Positions 41,510 to 49,869 of a stretch of DNA of 64,000 nucleotides are shown here, piece after piece. The DNA is taken from the NCBI RefSeq assembly GCF_007097385.1, contig NZ_VJZS01000022.1, positions 17,710-81,709 on the forward strand. Direction: 5' to 3'. Origin of the DNA: Flavobacterium sp. ZT3R18 (GTDB lineage: Bacteria > Bacteroidota > Bacteroidia > Flavobacteriales > Flavobacteriaceae). The position numbers and the translations under genes were made by a program. Every line of letters starts with the position of its first letter. Position 1 is the first letter of the stretch. The notes under the pieces were generated by a model, which worked only from the letters and a program-made list of their open reading frames with translations, was not told the origin of the DNA and did no database searches.

Positions 41510-42091
41510 TTACAAGTTGTTTAAATAGTCAAATACTTTATCAGTAGGCATTCCCATAACATTGGCATAAGATCCCTCAATTTTTGAAACCCCTATAAAA
41601 CCAATCCATTCCTGAATACCATAGGCTCCAGCTTTATCATACGGTTTGTAATTTTCTAAATAATAAAGTATGGCCTCATCGCTTAATTCATTAAAGGTAA
41701 CTTTTGTTGTTTCAAAAATCAAATTGGATGTCGTATTTGTTTTAAAACATACCGAAGTAATGACTTCGTGAGTGGCATTCGATAATGATTTTAAAATTTC
41801 AAAAGCGTCTTGATGGTCTTTTGGTTTACCCAAAGCCTTATTGTTGTGCCAAACGATAGTGTCACTTGTAATCAGAATTTCGTTGGGTTGCAACTCACCT
41901 TCAAAAGCATTGGCTTTCAATTGGGCCAAAAAGTTAGTGATTTCCTCCGCTTTCAATTCGGCTGGAAAAATTTCTTCGATTTCTTTTAACCGAATTTCAA
42001 AATCCAAGTCTAAATCCTTGAAAAATTGTTGTCTCCTCGGAGATCCCGAAGCTAATATGAGTTTGTAATTCTGTAGTTTTTCTTTAAGCAT
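41510..42091 (-). CDS. maf: Maf-family nucleoside triphosphate pyrophosphatase
   Basis: 193 residues from ATG 42091; the frame stays open upstream to a TTG, but the homologous start is MLKEKLQNYKLILASGS. LILASGSPRRQQFF is the Maf signature; SDTIVWHNNKALGKP and YDKAGAYGIQEWIG complete the dTTP/UTP pyrophosphatase pattern. It cleans the nucleotide pool of modified nucleotides. Its start overlaps the end of the UbiA gene by 8 nt. Confidence 0.92.
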   Translation of the reverse strand: MLKEKLQNYKLILASGSPRRQQFFKDLDLDFEIRLKEIEEIFPAELKAEEITNFLAQLKANAFEGELQPNEILITSDTIVWHNNKALGKPKDHQDAFEILKSLSNATHEVITSVCFKTNTTSNLIFETTKVTFNELSDEAILYYLENYKPYDKAGAYGIQEWIGFIGVSKIEGSYANVMGMPTDKVFDYLNNL

Positions 42092-43010
42092 GATGTTGAA
42101 TGTTATAAGTGACAATCGCAATAGAAAAAAGTCCAAATAAAATCACTAGTTTTAAAATTATACTTAAGTGATGAAAATGGTTGGTCTTTTTTGCGGAAGC
42201 CATTTTTATGATAAAATAGAGTAGGGGCGCAACAACAAACAACAACGCATATAGTGTAGCGAGGTGTAAATTGTTTGCCATATAATAGGTGTTAATATAG
42301 GATATAACCAATACTAACGGTATGAAACTTATAATTAAGACCAATTTTGCTGTTCTGCTAATTCCGAGTGCAATTGGCAATGTATTCATGCCTTGATTGT
42401 AATCGCCGTTGACATCTTCTAGGTCTTTAACGATTTCTCTAATAAAGTTAATGATAAAAGCAAATACGGCATAATCAAGAAGTACGGAAAATAAATCGGC
42501 CATCAATTGTTGATTTCCTGCATTGGTAACTGGGAAAAGATCAAAAACACCAATGATAATTACGCTAAACGATAATAGTAAAGCCACAATTATATTCCCG
42601 ATAAGCATCATTTGCTTCAGGCTAGTGGAATACAAATAAAGTGTGGCGGCTATCATAATAAAGATAGAGGCAAATCCCGGTTTCGCAATCACGTTGGATA
42701 AATAGAATCCAATGCCAACGCCCACAATGTTCAGTGCCAAATAGATATTATACGCTTGGGTTTCAGAAACACTTTTGCCTACAACGACTTGGTTGGGTTT
42801 GTTATCATTGTCTGTTGCCTGATCAAAAATATTATTAATCACATAACCGCCAGCTGCAATTAAAACGGTAGATAGCACCAAAAGACAATACTGCCAATCA
42901 TTAAGCGCCAAAGGGATATTTTGCAATTTCAAAAAACCATATCGAAAAAGCAGTTGCATTAAAGCTAACATCAGTAGGTTTTGGTAACGTATTAGTTTGA
43001 GGTATTTCAT
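42084..43010 (-). CDS. UbiA-family prenyltransferase, probably geranylgeranylglycerol-phosphate geranylgeranyltransferase-like
   Basis: 308 residues, about eight membrane segments. The two Asp-rich motifs are NNIFDQATDNDNKPNQ near 60-75 (prenyl diphosphate binding) and KDLEDVNGDYNQGMNTLP near 195-212. Bacteroidota carry such a homologue besides MenA; annotation as a geranylgeranylglyceryl phosphate enzyme is customary, but the acceptor is not proven. It is in an operon with kdsC-like, DUF2520, maf and mscS genes; a 280-bp repeat tract separates it from the kdsC-like gene. Confidence 0.8.
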   Translation of the reverse strand: MKYLKLIRYQNLLMLALMQLLFRYGFLKLQNIPLALNDWQYCLLVLSTVLIAAGGYVINNIFDQATDNDNKPNQVVVGKSVSETQAYNIYLALNIVGVGIGFYLSNVIAKPGFASIFIMIAATLYLYSTSLKQMMLIGNIIVALLLSFSVIIIGVFDLFPVTNAGNQQLMADLFSVLLDYAVFAFIINFIREIVKDLEDVNGDYNQGMNTLPIALGISRTAKLVLIISFIPLVLVISYINTYYMANNLHLATLYALLFVVAPLLYFIIKMASAKKTNHFHHLSIILKLVILFGLFSIAIVTYNIQHHA

Positions 43011-43020
43011 TTTTATTGGT

Positions 43021-43290
43021 CAGGTTTTTAGTTTTCAGTCTCAGTCTCAGTTTTCAGTCTCAGTTTTCAGTTTTCAGTTTTCAGTCTCAGTCTCAGTTTT
43101 TGATTTTGAAAGAATATAGCTGTAAATTAATTATCTCGTAAATAGGTCATTTCATTAAGTATTAAAACTGAAAACTATTTCAGAAGTATCAGGACTGAAA
43201 ACTGAAAACTGTTTAAGAAGTATCAGGACTGAAAACTGGGACTGAAAACTGAAAACTGTTTAAGAAGCATCAGGACTGAAAACTGAAAAC
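43021..43290. repeat. Inverted tract of CAGTTTTCAG / CTGAAAACTG words
   Basis: From 43021 to about 43100 the text is a string of CAGTTTTCAG and CAGTCTCAG words; from 43163 to 43290 the complementary CTGAAAACTG words repeat about eight times, with AAGAAGTATCAGGA spacers. The two halves could form one very long hairpin. It lies inside the DUF2520-maf operon. A similar tract is at 58751-58912. Confidence 0.88.
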
Positions 43291-43293
43291 TAT

Positions 43294-43821
43294 TTAATCA
43301 TGTTTTCCATCAAAATGAGCCATCCATTTTCCTTGTACTTTCATTACTTGCTCGATTACATCACGGGCAGCACCTTTTCCTCCGTTTTTATGAGAAATAT
43401 AGGTTGAAATCGCTTTTATTTCGGGGCTTGCATCTTGTGGGCATGCAGGCAATCCTACCAATTTCATCACGTGATAGTCGGGAATATCGTCGCCCATATA
43501 CAAAACCTGTTCTGGATTGATGCTGTAAACATCGGTGTATTCTTTAAAAGTTTCTACTTTATCTGGAGTACCCAAATGAATATCGGTTATTCCTAAATTG
43601 CGGAGTCTTACTCGCACGCCTTCGTTGCTTCCGCCTGAGATGATACATACATGATACCCGCTTTCAACCGCTGCTTTCATGGCATAACCATCACGAATAT
43701 TCATTGTTCTTAGAATGTCTCCTTCATTGGTTACAAAAACGGAACTGTCTGTAAGTACGCCATCTACGTCAAAAATAAACGTAGTAATATCATTCATTAT
43801 TTCTTTATAGCTTTTTGCCAT
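43294..43821 (-). CDS. KdsC-like HAD phosphatase (3-deoxy-D-manno-octulosonate 8-phosphate phosphatase family)
   Basis: 175 residues, capless type C0 HAD. FIFDVDGVLTDSSVFV near 13-28 (motif I), IISGGSNEGVRVR near 55-67 (motif II), and YMGDDIPDYHVMKLVG near 108-123 (motif IV) match KdsC. The enzyme frees Kdo from Kdo-8-phosphate for lipid A core. The start overlaps the DUF2520 gene by 17 nt. Confidence 0.87.
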   Translation of the reverse strand: MAKSYKEIMNDITTFIFDVDGVLTDSSVFVTNEGDILRTMNIRDGYAMKAAVESGYHVCIISGGSNEGVRVRLRNLGITDIHLGTPDKVETFKEYTDVYSINPEQVLYMGDDIPDYHVMKLVGLPACPQDASPEIKAISTYISHKNGGKGAARDVIEQVMKVQGKWMAHFDGKHD

Positions 43822-44566
43822 GATTTTGTATAGATTGTGTTAGTATTTTATAAATTGTAGATTGATTTTCATTTGATAAAAAAGATTCATGAGCCGCTAT
43901 AGTCGAAATATCATTGCGTTTTGCAGGTCCAGTTTGGGCATCTTCGGGAGAAAGGGTTAAGAGTTTCTCGGCAGTTTCTAGAATCAGGGGTTTCAAAATA
44001 TCGAATGGAACATGGTTTTCTTGACAAATTTCATTTCCTAATTGGTACAAATAGTTGGTAAAATTATTGACAAAAACCGCCGAAACATGCAAGGCTTTTC
44101 GTTGATGTGAATCGATTTTGTAAACACTATCTGAAATAGATCGGGCTACTTTTTCTAGAATTTCATAATCGCTTTCGAGTTGAGTTTCAAGACAAAAAGG
44201 AATTACTTTAAAATCAACAGCTTTTCCTTTTGTAAAAGTTTGTAAAGGATAAAAAACGCCTTTTCTGTTTTTATCATCTAGTGAAGCCAATGGCGCACTT
44301 CCCGAAGTATGTACAACCAATCGATTTTCGAAAGGCAATTGAGAGGAAACGCTTGCTATGGCATCATCCGAAACGGCTATAATATACATATCAGCTTCTG
44401 CCAAAGTATTCCAATCATTCGTAATTTTGCTGGAATCGAGTAGTGGAGAAATTTGCTTTTGCGTTCTTGAAAAAACTTGGATGATTTCTACCGCATTACT
44501 TTTTGCGAAAGCATCAATCAAGTGTTGTGCCACATTTCCCGAACCGATAATCGTTATTTTAATCAT
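43805..44566 (-). CDS. DUF2520 Rossmann-fold protein
   Basis: 253 residues. ITIIGSGNVAQHLIDAF near 4-20 is a dinucleotide-binding loop; VVHTSGSAPL, GVFYPLQTFTKG and the helical C-terminus (HVSAVFVNNFTNYLY, ETAEKLLTLSPEDAQTGPAKR) mark the Rossmann-like plus DUF2520 family, related to F420/NADP reductases and 6-phosphogluconate dehydrogenase-like folds. The substrate is unknown. It heads the leftward operon to mscS and overlaps the kdsC-like gene by 17 nt. Confidence 0.85.
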   Translation of the reverse strand: MIKITIIGSGNVAQHLIDAFAKSNAVEIIQVFSRTQKQISPLLDSSKITNDWNTLAEADMYIIAVSDDAIASVSSQLPFENRLVVHTSGSAPLASLDDKNRKGVFYPLQTFTKGKAVDFKVIPFCLETQLESDYEILEKVARSISDSVYKIDSHQRKALHVSAVFVNNFTNYLYQLGNEICQENHVPFDILKPLILETAEKLLTLSPEDAQTGPAKRNDISTIAAHESFLSNENQSTIYKILTQSIQNHGKKL

Positions 44567-44680
44567 TTTACAAAATTAACAAAAAAAAATTAAGGGTGAG
44601 TGTGAGAATAAGATAGCTATCGGGAGTGGTTGTCTTTTTTTAAAGTGTTTGCTCTGGTTTGTATTTTTTAAAGGTTTGTG

Positions 44681-45114
44681 CTAAAATAAATCACTATGTG
44701 TTCCTGTACGCTCCAAATAAATTTCTTTTTCGCTTTCATTTTGTTTCCAAATCAAAAGCCAGTCGGGTTTTATGTGACACTCCCAACGTCCAGAATAATT
44801 ACCACTTAATTTATGAGGTTTATATGTTGTGGGAAGTTCTCCCGTACTTTCAAGTATTCCAATTACGATTTTAAATTCTTCAAAATCGTAATTTCTTCTT
44901 TTACAAAGCTTGTAAAGGTTTTGAAATAAAGCATGCAAAATTTGACGAAGTTATTTTGTTTTTTTTCAAGGCAAAAAATTTTTGAATAGCTGGGCTATTG
45001 AAATATTTTTTAACGAAGAAAAAGGGCGAAAGAACGAGGCAAATTGCAGGGTTTATTTTGAAACATTTACTTAATATCCTTCTTAATCTTTGATGTATAA
45101 TTTAGCTCATACAT
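44681..45114 (-). pseudogene. YafQ/RelE-type toxin gene split by a 159-bp insertion
   Basis: The ATG at 45114-45112 shares one base with the antitoxin TAA and encodes MYELNYTSKIKKDIK, after which the frame hits a stop created by the insertion at 44912-45070. The rest (LCKRRNYDFEEF ... RWECHIKPDWLLIW ... TGTHSDLF) continues after it. Removing the 159-bp element plus one copy of the 2-bp duplication leaves 273 nt, exactly 90 codons plus stop, in frame and colinear with YafQ. The active-site region (HKLSG, ECHIKPDW, GTHSDLF) is otherwise intact. The 3' part has no in-frame ATG, only a TTG at 44938, so active toxin is unlikely. Confidence 0.88.
44912..45070. mobile_element. 159-bp MITE-like element with terminal inverted repeats
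   Basis: Ends GTAAAGGTTTTGAAATAAAG (plus strand, 44912 on) and, read from the other side, GTAAATGTTTCAAAATAAAC are imperfect terminal inverted repeats extending about 27 bp (to GCAAAATTTG / GCAATTTG). A direct TT duplication flanks it at 44910-44911 and 45071-45072. A central hairpin AATAGC-TGG-GCTATT lies at 44986-45000. It has no coding capacity and would need a transposase in trans. Its insertion into the toxin is precise. Confidence 0.85.
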
Positions 45115-45383
45115 TAAATACCCATTGCATCAAAAAAATCTTGAGAGTTTTTTACTCTGGTTAACCCCTTATCAGCATCAGTTTCTTTAAAAGTTTTTAT
45201 GGTTTCCGCATTCGGAACATTTTTACTTGTCGGATATGTTTTTTCCACCTCCAATGATTTATCCGATCCAACTGGATTCTCAAGAATTTCAATCGCTTTG
45301 GAATCTCTAAAAAAATTAGGCATTACCATAAAAGCTTTTCCTGCTTTGCTACGTTCGTTTAATTTTATTATTAGCGTTGTCAT
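45114..45383 (-). CDS. Antitoxin of the YafQ-type pair (RelB/DinJ-like)
   Basis: 89 residues. The N-terminus (MTTLIIKLNERSKAGKAFMV) is followed by a disordered, charged middle and a C-terminal LTRVKNSQDFFDAMGI, the toxin-binding style of small antitoxins in Bacteroidota. Its TAA overlaps the toxin ATG by one base (TAATG), the usual arrangement. It is intact while the toxin gene is broken, so it may persist as a solitary repressor or as protection against related toxins. Confidence 0.75.
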   Translation of the reverse strand: MTTLIIKLNERSKAGKAFMVMPNFFRDSKAIEILENPVGSDKSLEVEKTYPTSKNVPNAETIKTFKETDADKGLTRVKNSQDFFDAMGI

Positions 45384-45442
45384 AATCCAATATTTTACGC
45401 AAAGTTAGTTTTATTTTATCAAAAAGTACTATTTGAATAAAT

Positions 45443-45475
45443 AACCCTGTCAGGGTTCAAAACCCTGACAGGGTT
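45443..45475. repeat. Tandem AACCCTGNCAGGGTT palindromes
   Basis: AACCCTGTCAGGGTT and AACCCTGACAGGGTT, each a 15-bp palindrome, sit 3 bp apart and together form a larger palindrome. Intergenic, between the antitoxin gene and ccsBA. Confidence 0.9.
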
Positions 45476-45540
45476 GCGGGGTTGGGGCAATTTTGGTTTA
45501 AATTAACAATTTCCCACTAAAACAAGTGGACAATTTTGAG

Positions 45541-45548
45541 TACTTTTG
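45541..45548 (+). promoter_or_regulatory. Putative -7 box for ccsBA
   Basis: TACTTTTG, 31 nt before the ccsBA ATG at 45580. Confidence 0.5.
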
Positions 45549-45579
45549 CGACACTTAAATAAAACGAAACTCCTTTCAA

Positions 45580-48500
45580 ATGGATAAAAAATTATTCTCT
45601 GTCCTGTTTTCAACCCGATTAATGGCTTTGTTGTTTTTGACTTTTGCAATAGCAATGGGTGCCGGAACTTTTATAGAAAGCAAATACAATACTGATACAG
45701 CCCGAATTTTAGTGTATAATACCTGGTGGTTTGAAGCTATTATGGGATTCTTTATGATTAATTTTATTGGGAATATCAAGCGTTATCAATTGCTTAAAAA
45801 AGAAAAATGGGCTACTTTATTGCTGCATTTGGCTTTTGTATTTATAATAGGAGGAGCTTTTATCACTCGTTACATCAGTTTTGAAGGAATGATGCCTATT
45901 CGTGAAGGAGCTGCCGAAAATCAATTTTATTCTGATAAAACATTCTTGACTCTTTTTGTCGATGGAGAATACAAAGGAGAAATGAAACGTAGAGTTTTTG
46001 AAAAAGCCGTTTTATTATCGCCAGTTACCGACAATGATTTTTCTATCAAAGATAAATTTGCAGATACTCGATTTGAAGTAAAATACGAAAATTTCATCAT
46101 GGGGGCCAAAGAATACATTAAACCCGATCCAAAAGGAAGTTTGTATTTTAAATTGGTGGAAGCCGGAGATGGTGGTCGTGAAGAGCATTTCTTGAAATCA
46201 GGGGAAGTTCAAAATGTTCATAATGTACTTTTTGCCTTAAATAAATTTACCGAAGGCGCTATCAATATTAATACAACGGGAAGCAGTTATACCATTCAGA
46301 TGCCTTTTGAAGGAGATTTTATGCGAATGGCAGATAAATTGCAAGGCAAGGTGGTAAAAGATATTGTACAACCTTTGATGATGCGTTCATTGTATAGTAT
46401 TGGAGATATTCGTTTTGTTTTTCCAGAGCCTACCGTGACTGGAGTAATTGATTATGAAACCAAAAATGATTTTAAGGAGAAAAATCATGAGGATGCTTTA
46501 GTGGTTAAAGTGATTGCCAATGGCAAAGAAGAAAAAGTTACTTTATTGGGGTCTAAAGGAAAAACAGGAGATTCTAAAACCGTTAAAATAGGCGGACTGG
46601 ACTATACTTTTTTCTACGGAAGCAAAGCCTATGTTCTACCTTTCAAAATAAAACTAAACGACTTTATTGCTCAAAAATATCCTGGAACCGAAAAAAGTTA
46701 TTCTTCTTTTGAAAGCCAAGTGACCGTTCAGGATTCTATAAAACCATTTGATGCAAGAATATTTATGAATAATGTTCTGGATTTCAAAGGGTATCGTTTT
46801 TTTCAATCTTCATTTGATCCAGACGAAAAAGGAACTGTATTATCAGTAAATCACGATTTTTGGGGAACTACGATTACCTATATTGGGTATTTCATGTTGT
46901 TTTTTGCCATGATCGCCATTCTGTTTACCAAACATTCCCGTTTTGCCGATGTGAAAAGAAAATTAGAAGTAGTGAAAGATAAGAAAGCAAAACTAATAAC
47001 GATTTTTGTATTGTTATTTAGTTTAACCGGTTTTGCACAAGGGCATGAAGGACATAATCACTCAGCTGATGAAACCGAAGCTTCGCATAATGAAAGTCAT
47101 GTAAGAGTAAAACCAACCCAAAAACAATTGGATTCGTTATTGACTGCCTTTACCGTTAATGAAAAACATGCAGCAAAATTTGGTAGATTGGTCATTCAAG
47201 ACGCTGGTGGTAGAATGAAACCAATCAATACATTCTCTTCTGAATTGTTGCGAAAAGTAAGTCATTCTAATTCGTACAAAGGAATGAATTCTGACCAAGT
47301 GTTTTTGTCGATGACACAAAGTGCTCAATTGTGGATCGAAATTCCGATAATCTATATTAAGCCAGAAAACGATAGTATTCGTAAAATTATAGGAATCGAT
47401 TCCAAAGATAAATATGCTCCTTTTATCGCTTTCTTTGATGAGAAAGGGAACTATAAATTATCCCCATATTTAGACGATGCTTATAAAGCTGGAAATCCGA
47501 ACAATTTTGAGAAAGGTTTTATTGAAACCGATAAGAAAGTAAATTTGATGGAATCGGCCTTGAGTGGAAGTATATTAAGGATTTTCCCAATACCGAATGA
47601 TCCAGGCAATAAATGGATTTCATATCTAGAATTAGAGCATGCCGGTATGAAAGGAATGGATTCTACCTATACCAAAAGTATTTTGCCCCTTTATTTTGGA
47701 ACATTAGGACACGCCATTGAATCTAAAAATTATAAAACGGCCGATGATTTATTGGAAAGTATCAATGGTTTTCAGAAAAAGTTTGGTAGCAAAGTAAGAC
47801 CAAGTGACGACAAAATAAATTTGGAGTTATTCTATAACAAATACGATATTCTCCCTAAACTATTTTATTGTTATTCGCTAGGTGGAATTTTAATGCTAGT
47901 TTTTACGCTATTTAATATTTTCTTTGATAAAAAGGCATTGCGAATTACTGTTAATGCGTTTCACATATTGATAGGAGTATTTTTTGGATTGCATACCATA
48001 GCATTAGGAACGCGCTGGTATATCTCAGGGCATGCACCATGGAGTAATGCGTATGAGGCTATTGTTTATGTAGCTTGGGCGACTATGTTCTTTGGTTTGG
48101 TTTTTGATAGAAAGTCAAAATTGACGGTGGCTTCGGCTGCTTTTGTAACAGCAATGATTTTTATGGCCGCCAATGCCAACTGGATTGATCCAGAAATAGC
48201 TAATTTACAACCGGTACTTAATTCCTATTGGTTAATGATACACGTTGCGGTTATTGTGGCGAGTTATGGACCATTTGCTTTGGGTATGATTTTAGGTTTT
48301 GTTTCTCTTGTTTTAATCTTTTTTACTAACGAAAAGAACAAAACCAAGATGGATTTGAATGTTAAGGAAATCACGTATATTAACGAAATGGCATTAACGG
48401 TTGGTTTGATTATGCTAACCATAGGGAACTTCCTTGGAGGGCAATGGGCCAATGAAAGTTGGGGACGTTACTGGGGATGGGATCCAAAAGAAACTTGGGC

Positions 48501-48768
48501 TTTAATCAGTATTATGGTGTATGCATTTGTGATTCATGCCCGATTTGTACCTTCATTGAGAGGGAAATGGACTTTTAACTTAATGAGTATGTTTGCTTTT
48601 ATCTCTATTTTGTTTACGTATTATGGGGTAAACTTTCACTTAGTGGGATTGCATTCTTACGCTAGTGGCGAAGCACATTCTTTGAGCTGGATATGGTATT
48701 CACTGGGGACAATAACTTTAATTGGTGCCATTACTTATCCAAAATACAGAAAATATTATAAGAAATAG
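45580..48768 (+). CDS. ccsBA: Fused cytochrome c biogenesis protein CcsBA (ResB-ResC, system II)
   Basis: 1062 residues. The ResB/CcsB part is about 1-470: early membrane segments (LMALLFLTFAIAMGAGTFIE, WWFEAIMGFFMINFIGNIKR), a long periplasmic domain, and a membrane segment near 430. A middle region has a hydrophobic stretch ending FAQ, then HEGHNHSADETEASHNESH, His-rich and perhaps a metal or heme contact. The CcsA part (about 765-1062) has seven or eight membrane segments, HIL and LHTIALGTRWY histidines, and the heme-handling WWD motif in GRYWGWDPKETWALI. It exports heme and attaches it to apocytochromes c. Single gene with its own terminator. Confidence 0.93.
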   Translation: MDKKLFSVLFSTRLMALLFLTFAIAMGAGTFIESKYNTDTARILVYNTWWFEAIMGFFMINFIGNIKRYQLLKKEKWATLLLHLAFVFIIGGAFITRYISFEGMMPIREGAAENQFYSDKTFLTLFVDGEYKGEMKRRVFEKAVLLSPVTDNDFSIKDKFADTRFEVKYENFIMGAKEYIKPDPKGSLYFKLVEAGDGGREEHFLKSGEVQNVHNVLFALNKFTEGAININTTGSSYTIQMPFEGDFMRMADKLQGKVVKDIVQPLMMRSLYSIGDIRFVFPEPTVTGVIDYETKNDFKEKNHEDALVVKVIANGKEEKVTLLGSKGKTGDSKTVKIGGLDYTFFYGSKAYVLPFKIKLNDFIAQKYPGTEKSYSSFESQVTVQDSIKPFDARIFMNNVLDFKGYRFFQSSFDPDEKGTVLSVNHDFWGTTITYIGYFMLFFAMIAILFTKHSRFADVKRKLEVVKDKKAKLITIFVLLFSLTGFAQGHEGHNHSADETEASHNESHVRVKPTQKQLDSLLTAFTVNEKHAAKFGRLVIQDAGGRMKPINTFSSELLRKVSHSNSYKGMNSDQVFLSMTQSAQLWIEIPIIYIKPENDSIRKIIGIDSKDKYAPFIAFFDEKGNYKLSPYLDDAYKAGNPNNFEKGFIETDKKVNLMESALSGSILRIFPIPNDPGNKWISYLELEHAGMKGMDSTYTKSILPLYFGTLGHAIESKNYKTADDLLESINGFQKKFGSKVRPSDDKINLELFYNKYDILPKLFYCYSLGGILMLVFTLFNIFFDKKALRITVNAFHILIGVFFGLHTIALGTRWYISGHAPWSNAYEAIVYVAWATMFFGLVFDRKSKLTVASAAFVTAMIFMAANANWIDPEIANLQPVLNSYWLMIHVAVIVASYGPFALGMILGFVSLVLIFFTNEKNKTKMDLNVKEITYINEMALTVGLIMLTIGNFLGGQWANESWGRYWGWDPKETWALISIMVYAFVIHARFVPSLRGKWTFNLMSMFAFISILFTYYGVNFHLVGLHSYASGEAHSLSWIWYSLGTITLIGAITYPKYRKYYKK

Positions 48769-48787
48769 GTTTTTATTATTTCGATCT

Positions 48788-48821
48788 AAAAAGGTTCAAC
48801 TTAGCTGTTGAACCTTTTTTT
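48788..48821 (+). terminator. Rho-independent terminator after ccsBA
   Basis: AAAAAGGTTCAAC pairs with GTTGAACCTTTTT around TTAGCT, with a seven-T tail. Confidence 0.93.
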
Positions 48822-48913
48822 GTACAAGAATTTTAATTAAAAAATAACAATGGCTCCATCAAAATAATTTCTGATAATAGAGATAAATGCTTAATTTTAT
48901 AAAAAATATAACC

Positions 48914-49459
48914 ATGAAAAAATTAGTAGTAGCGGTCTGCGCAATGTTCTTTTTTAATATCCAAATTCAAGCACAAGTGAAACAAAACATCTATCAATTT
49001 AAAGTAGAAGACTTATCAGGGAAAACTTTTGATTTTGCCACACTAAAAGGTAAAAAAGTAATGATTGTTAATACCGCTTCAAAATGTGGATTAACTCCTC
49101 AATATAAGAATTTAGAAACTTTGTATACAGAATATTCATCCAAAGGCTTTGTGATTGTAGGCTTTCCCGCCAATAATTTTGCTTCACAAGAACCCGGAAC
49201 CAATGAAGAAATTGCCTCTTTCTGTCAATTGAATTACGGCGTTACCTTTCCTATGATGGACAAGGTTTCCGTAAAAGGGGATGATATGTGTGCGGTGTAC
49301 CAATTTTTGACTCAAAAATCTAAAAACGGATTACAAGACTCAGAAGTAGAATGGAATTTTCAAAAATACCTTATCAATGAAAAAGGGGAATTAGAGAAAG
49401 TAATTTCTCCAAAAACTTTGCCAACAGATCCGGAAGTGGTAAAATGGGTTAAGGGATAG
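48914..49459 (+). CDS. Secreted glutathione peroxidase-like thiol peroxidase
   Basis: 181 residues from ATG 48914, which gives a clean signal peptide (MKKLVVAVCAMFFFNIQIQA); nine upstream codons are open but spoil it. IVNTASKCGLTPQYKNLE near 52-69 holds the peroxidatic Cys in place of selenocysteine; GFPANNFASQEPGTNEEI holds the Gln, and WNFQKYLI the Trp-Asn of the tetrad. Such Cys-Gpx enzymes reduce peroxides with thioredoxin-type donors in the periplasm. Single gene. Confidence 0.92.
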   Translation: MKKLVVAVCAMFFFNIQIQAQVKQNIYQFKVEDLSGKTFDFATLKGKKVMIVNTASKCGLTPQYKNLETLYTEYSSKGFVIVGFPANNFASQEPGTNEEIASFCQLNYGVTFPMMDKVSVKGDDMCAVYQFLTQKSKNGLQDSEVEWNFQKYLINEKGELEKVISPKTLPTDPEVVKWVKG

Positions 49460-49503
49460 TTTTTTGAAGAAGTGATCAGTGATCAGTTATTTAGTGATCA
49501 GTT

Positions 49504-49539
49504 AAAAAAAGAGTTTGCTAATCTAGTAAGCTCTTTTTT
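49504..49539 (+). terminator. Terminator after the peroxidase gene
   Basis: AAAAAAAGAGTTTGCTA and TAGTAAGCTCTTTTTTG pair with small mismatches; it follows a run of TGATCAGTT words (49470-49505). Confidence 0.75.
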
Positions 49540-49602
49540 GTTGCTTTGAATTGAAAAAACATATTGAAGGCAGAATTTTATCGCGGATCTTTAAGTGTAG
49601 CC

Positions 49603-49802
49603 CAATGTCATTAAGGTTAAGGATTATATTGACCTTGGAGAGGTCAAATGTTTATAGAAATAATATTCGATTCACACAGCGACCCCAGCGGGGTCGTACA
49701 TTTCTCAACATAATACAACTCCGGTGGGGTTGGTGGGGTGTTATATTTTGGTTGCTATAAAGATTGAAATCCGCTGGATTTCCCTTAACCTTAATGACAT
49801 TG
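49603..49802. repeat. 200-bp unit bounded by a 20-bp perfect inverted repeat
   Basis: CAATGTCATTAAGGTTAAGG (49603-49622) and its exact complement (49783-49802) enclose 160 bp that contain GACCCCAGCGGGGTC (49681-49695) and ATGTTTATAGAAATAA. No convincing gene inside. It lies in the 410-bp gap between the peroxidase and tilS. Confidence 0.88.
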
Positions 49803-49869
49803 AGGTATAGCCCCCGGTTTCAATCGTGGGAAATATATAAGATTAAATAATAATCAGTATTTTTGATAA

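Noticed and set aside
49551..49760. 69-codon frame between the peroxidase and tilS
   Set aside because: It lies across the 200-bp inverted repeat unit and starts without a promoter or homologous feature.
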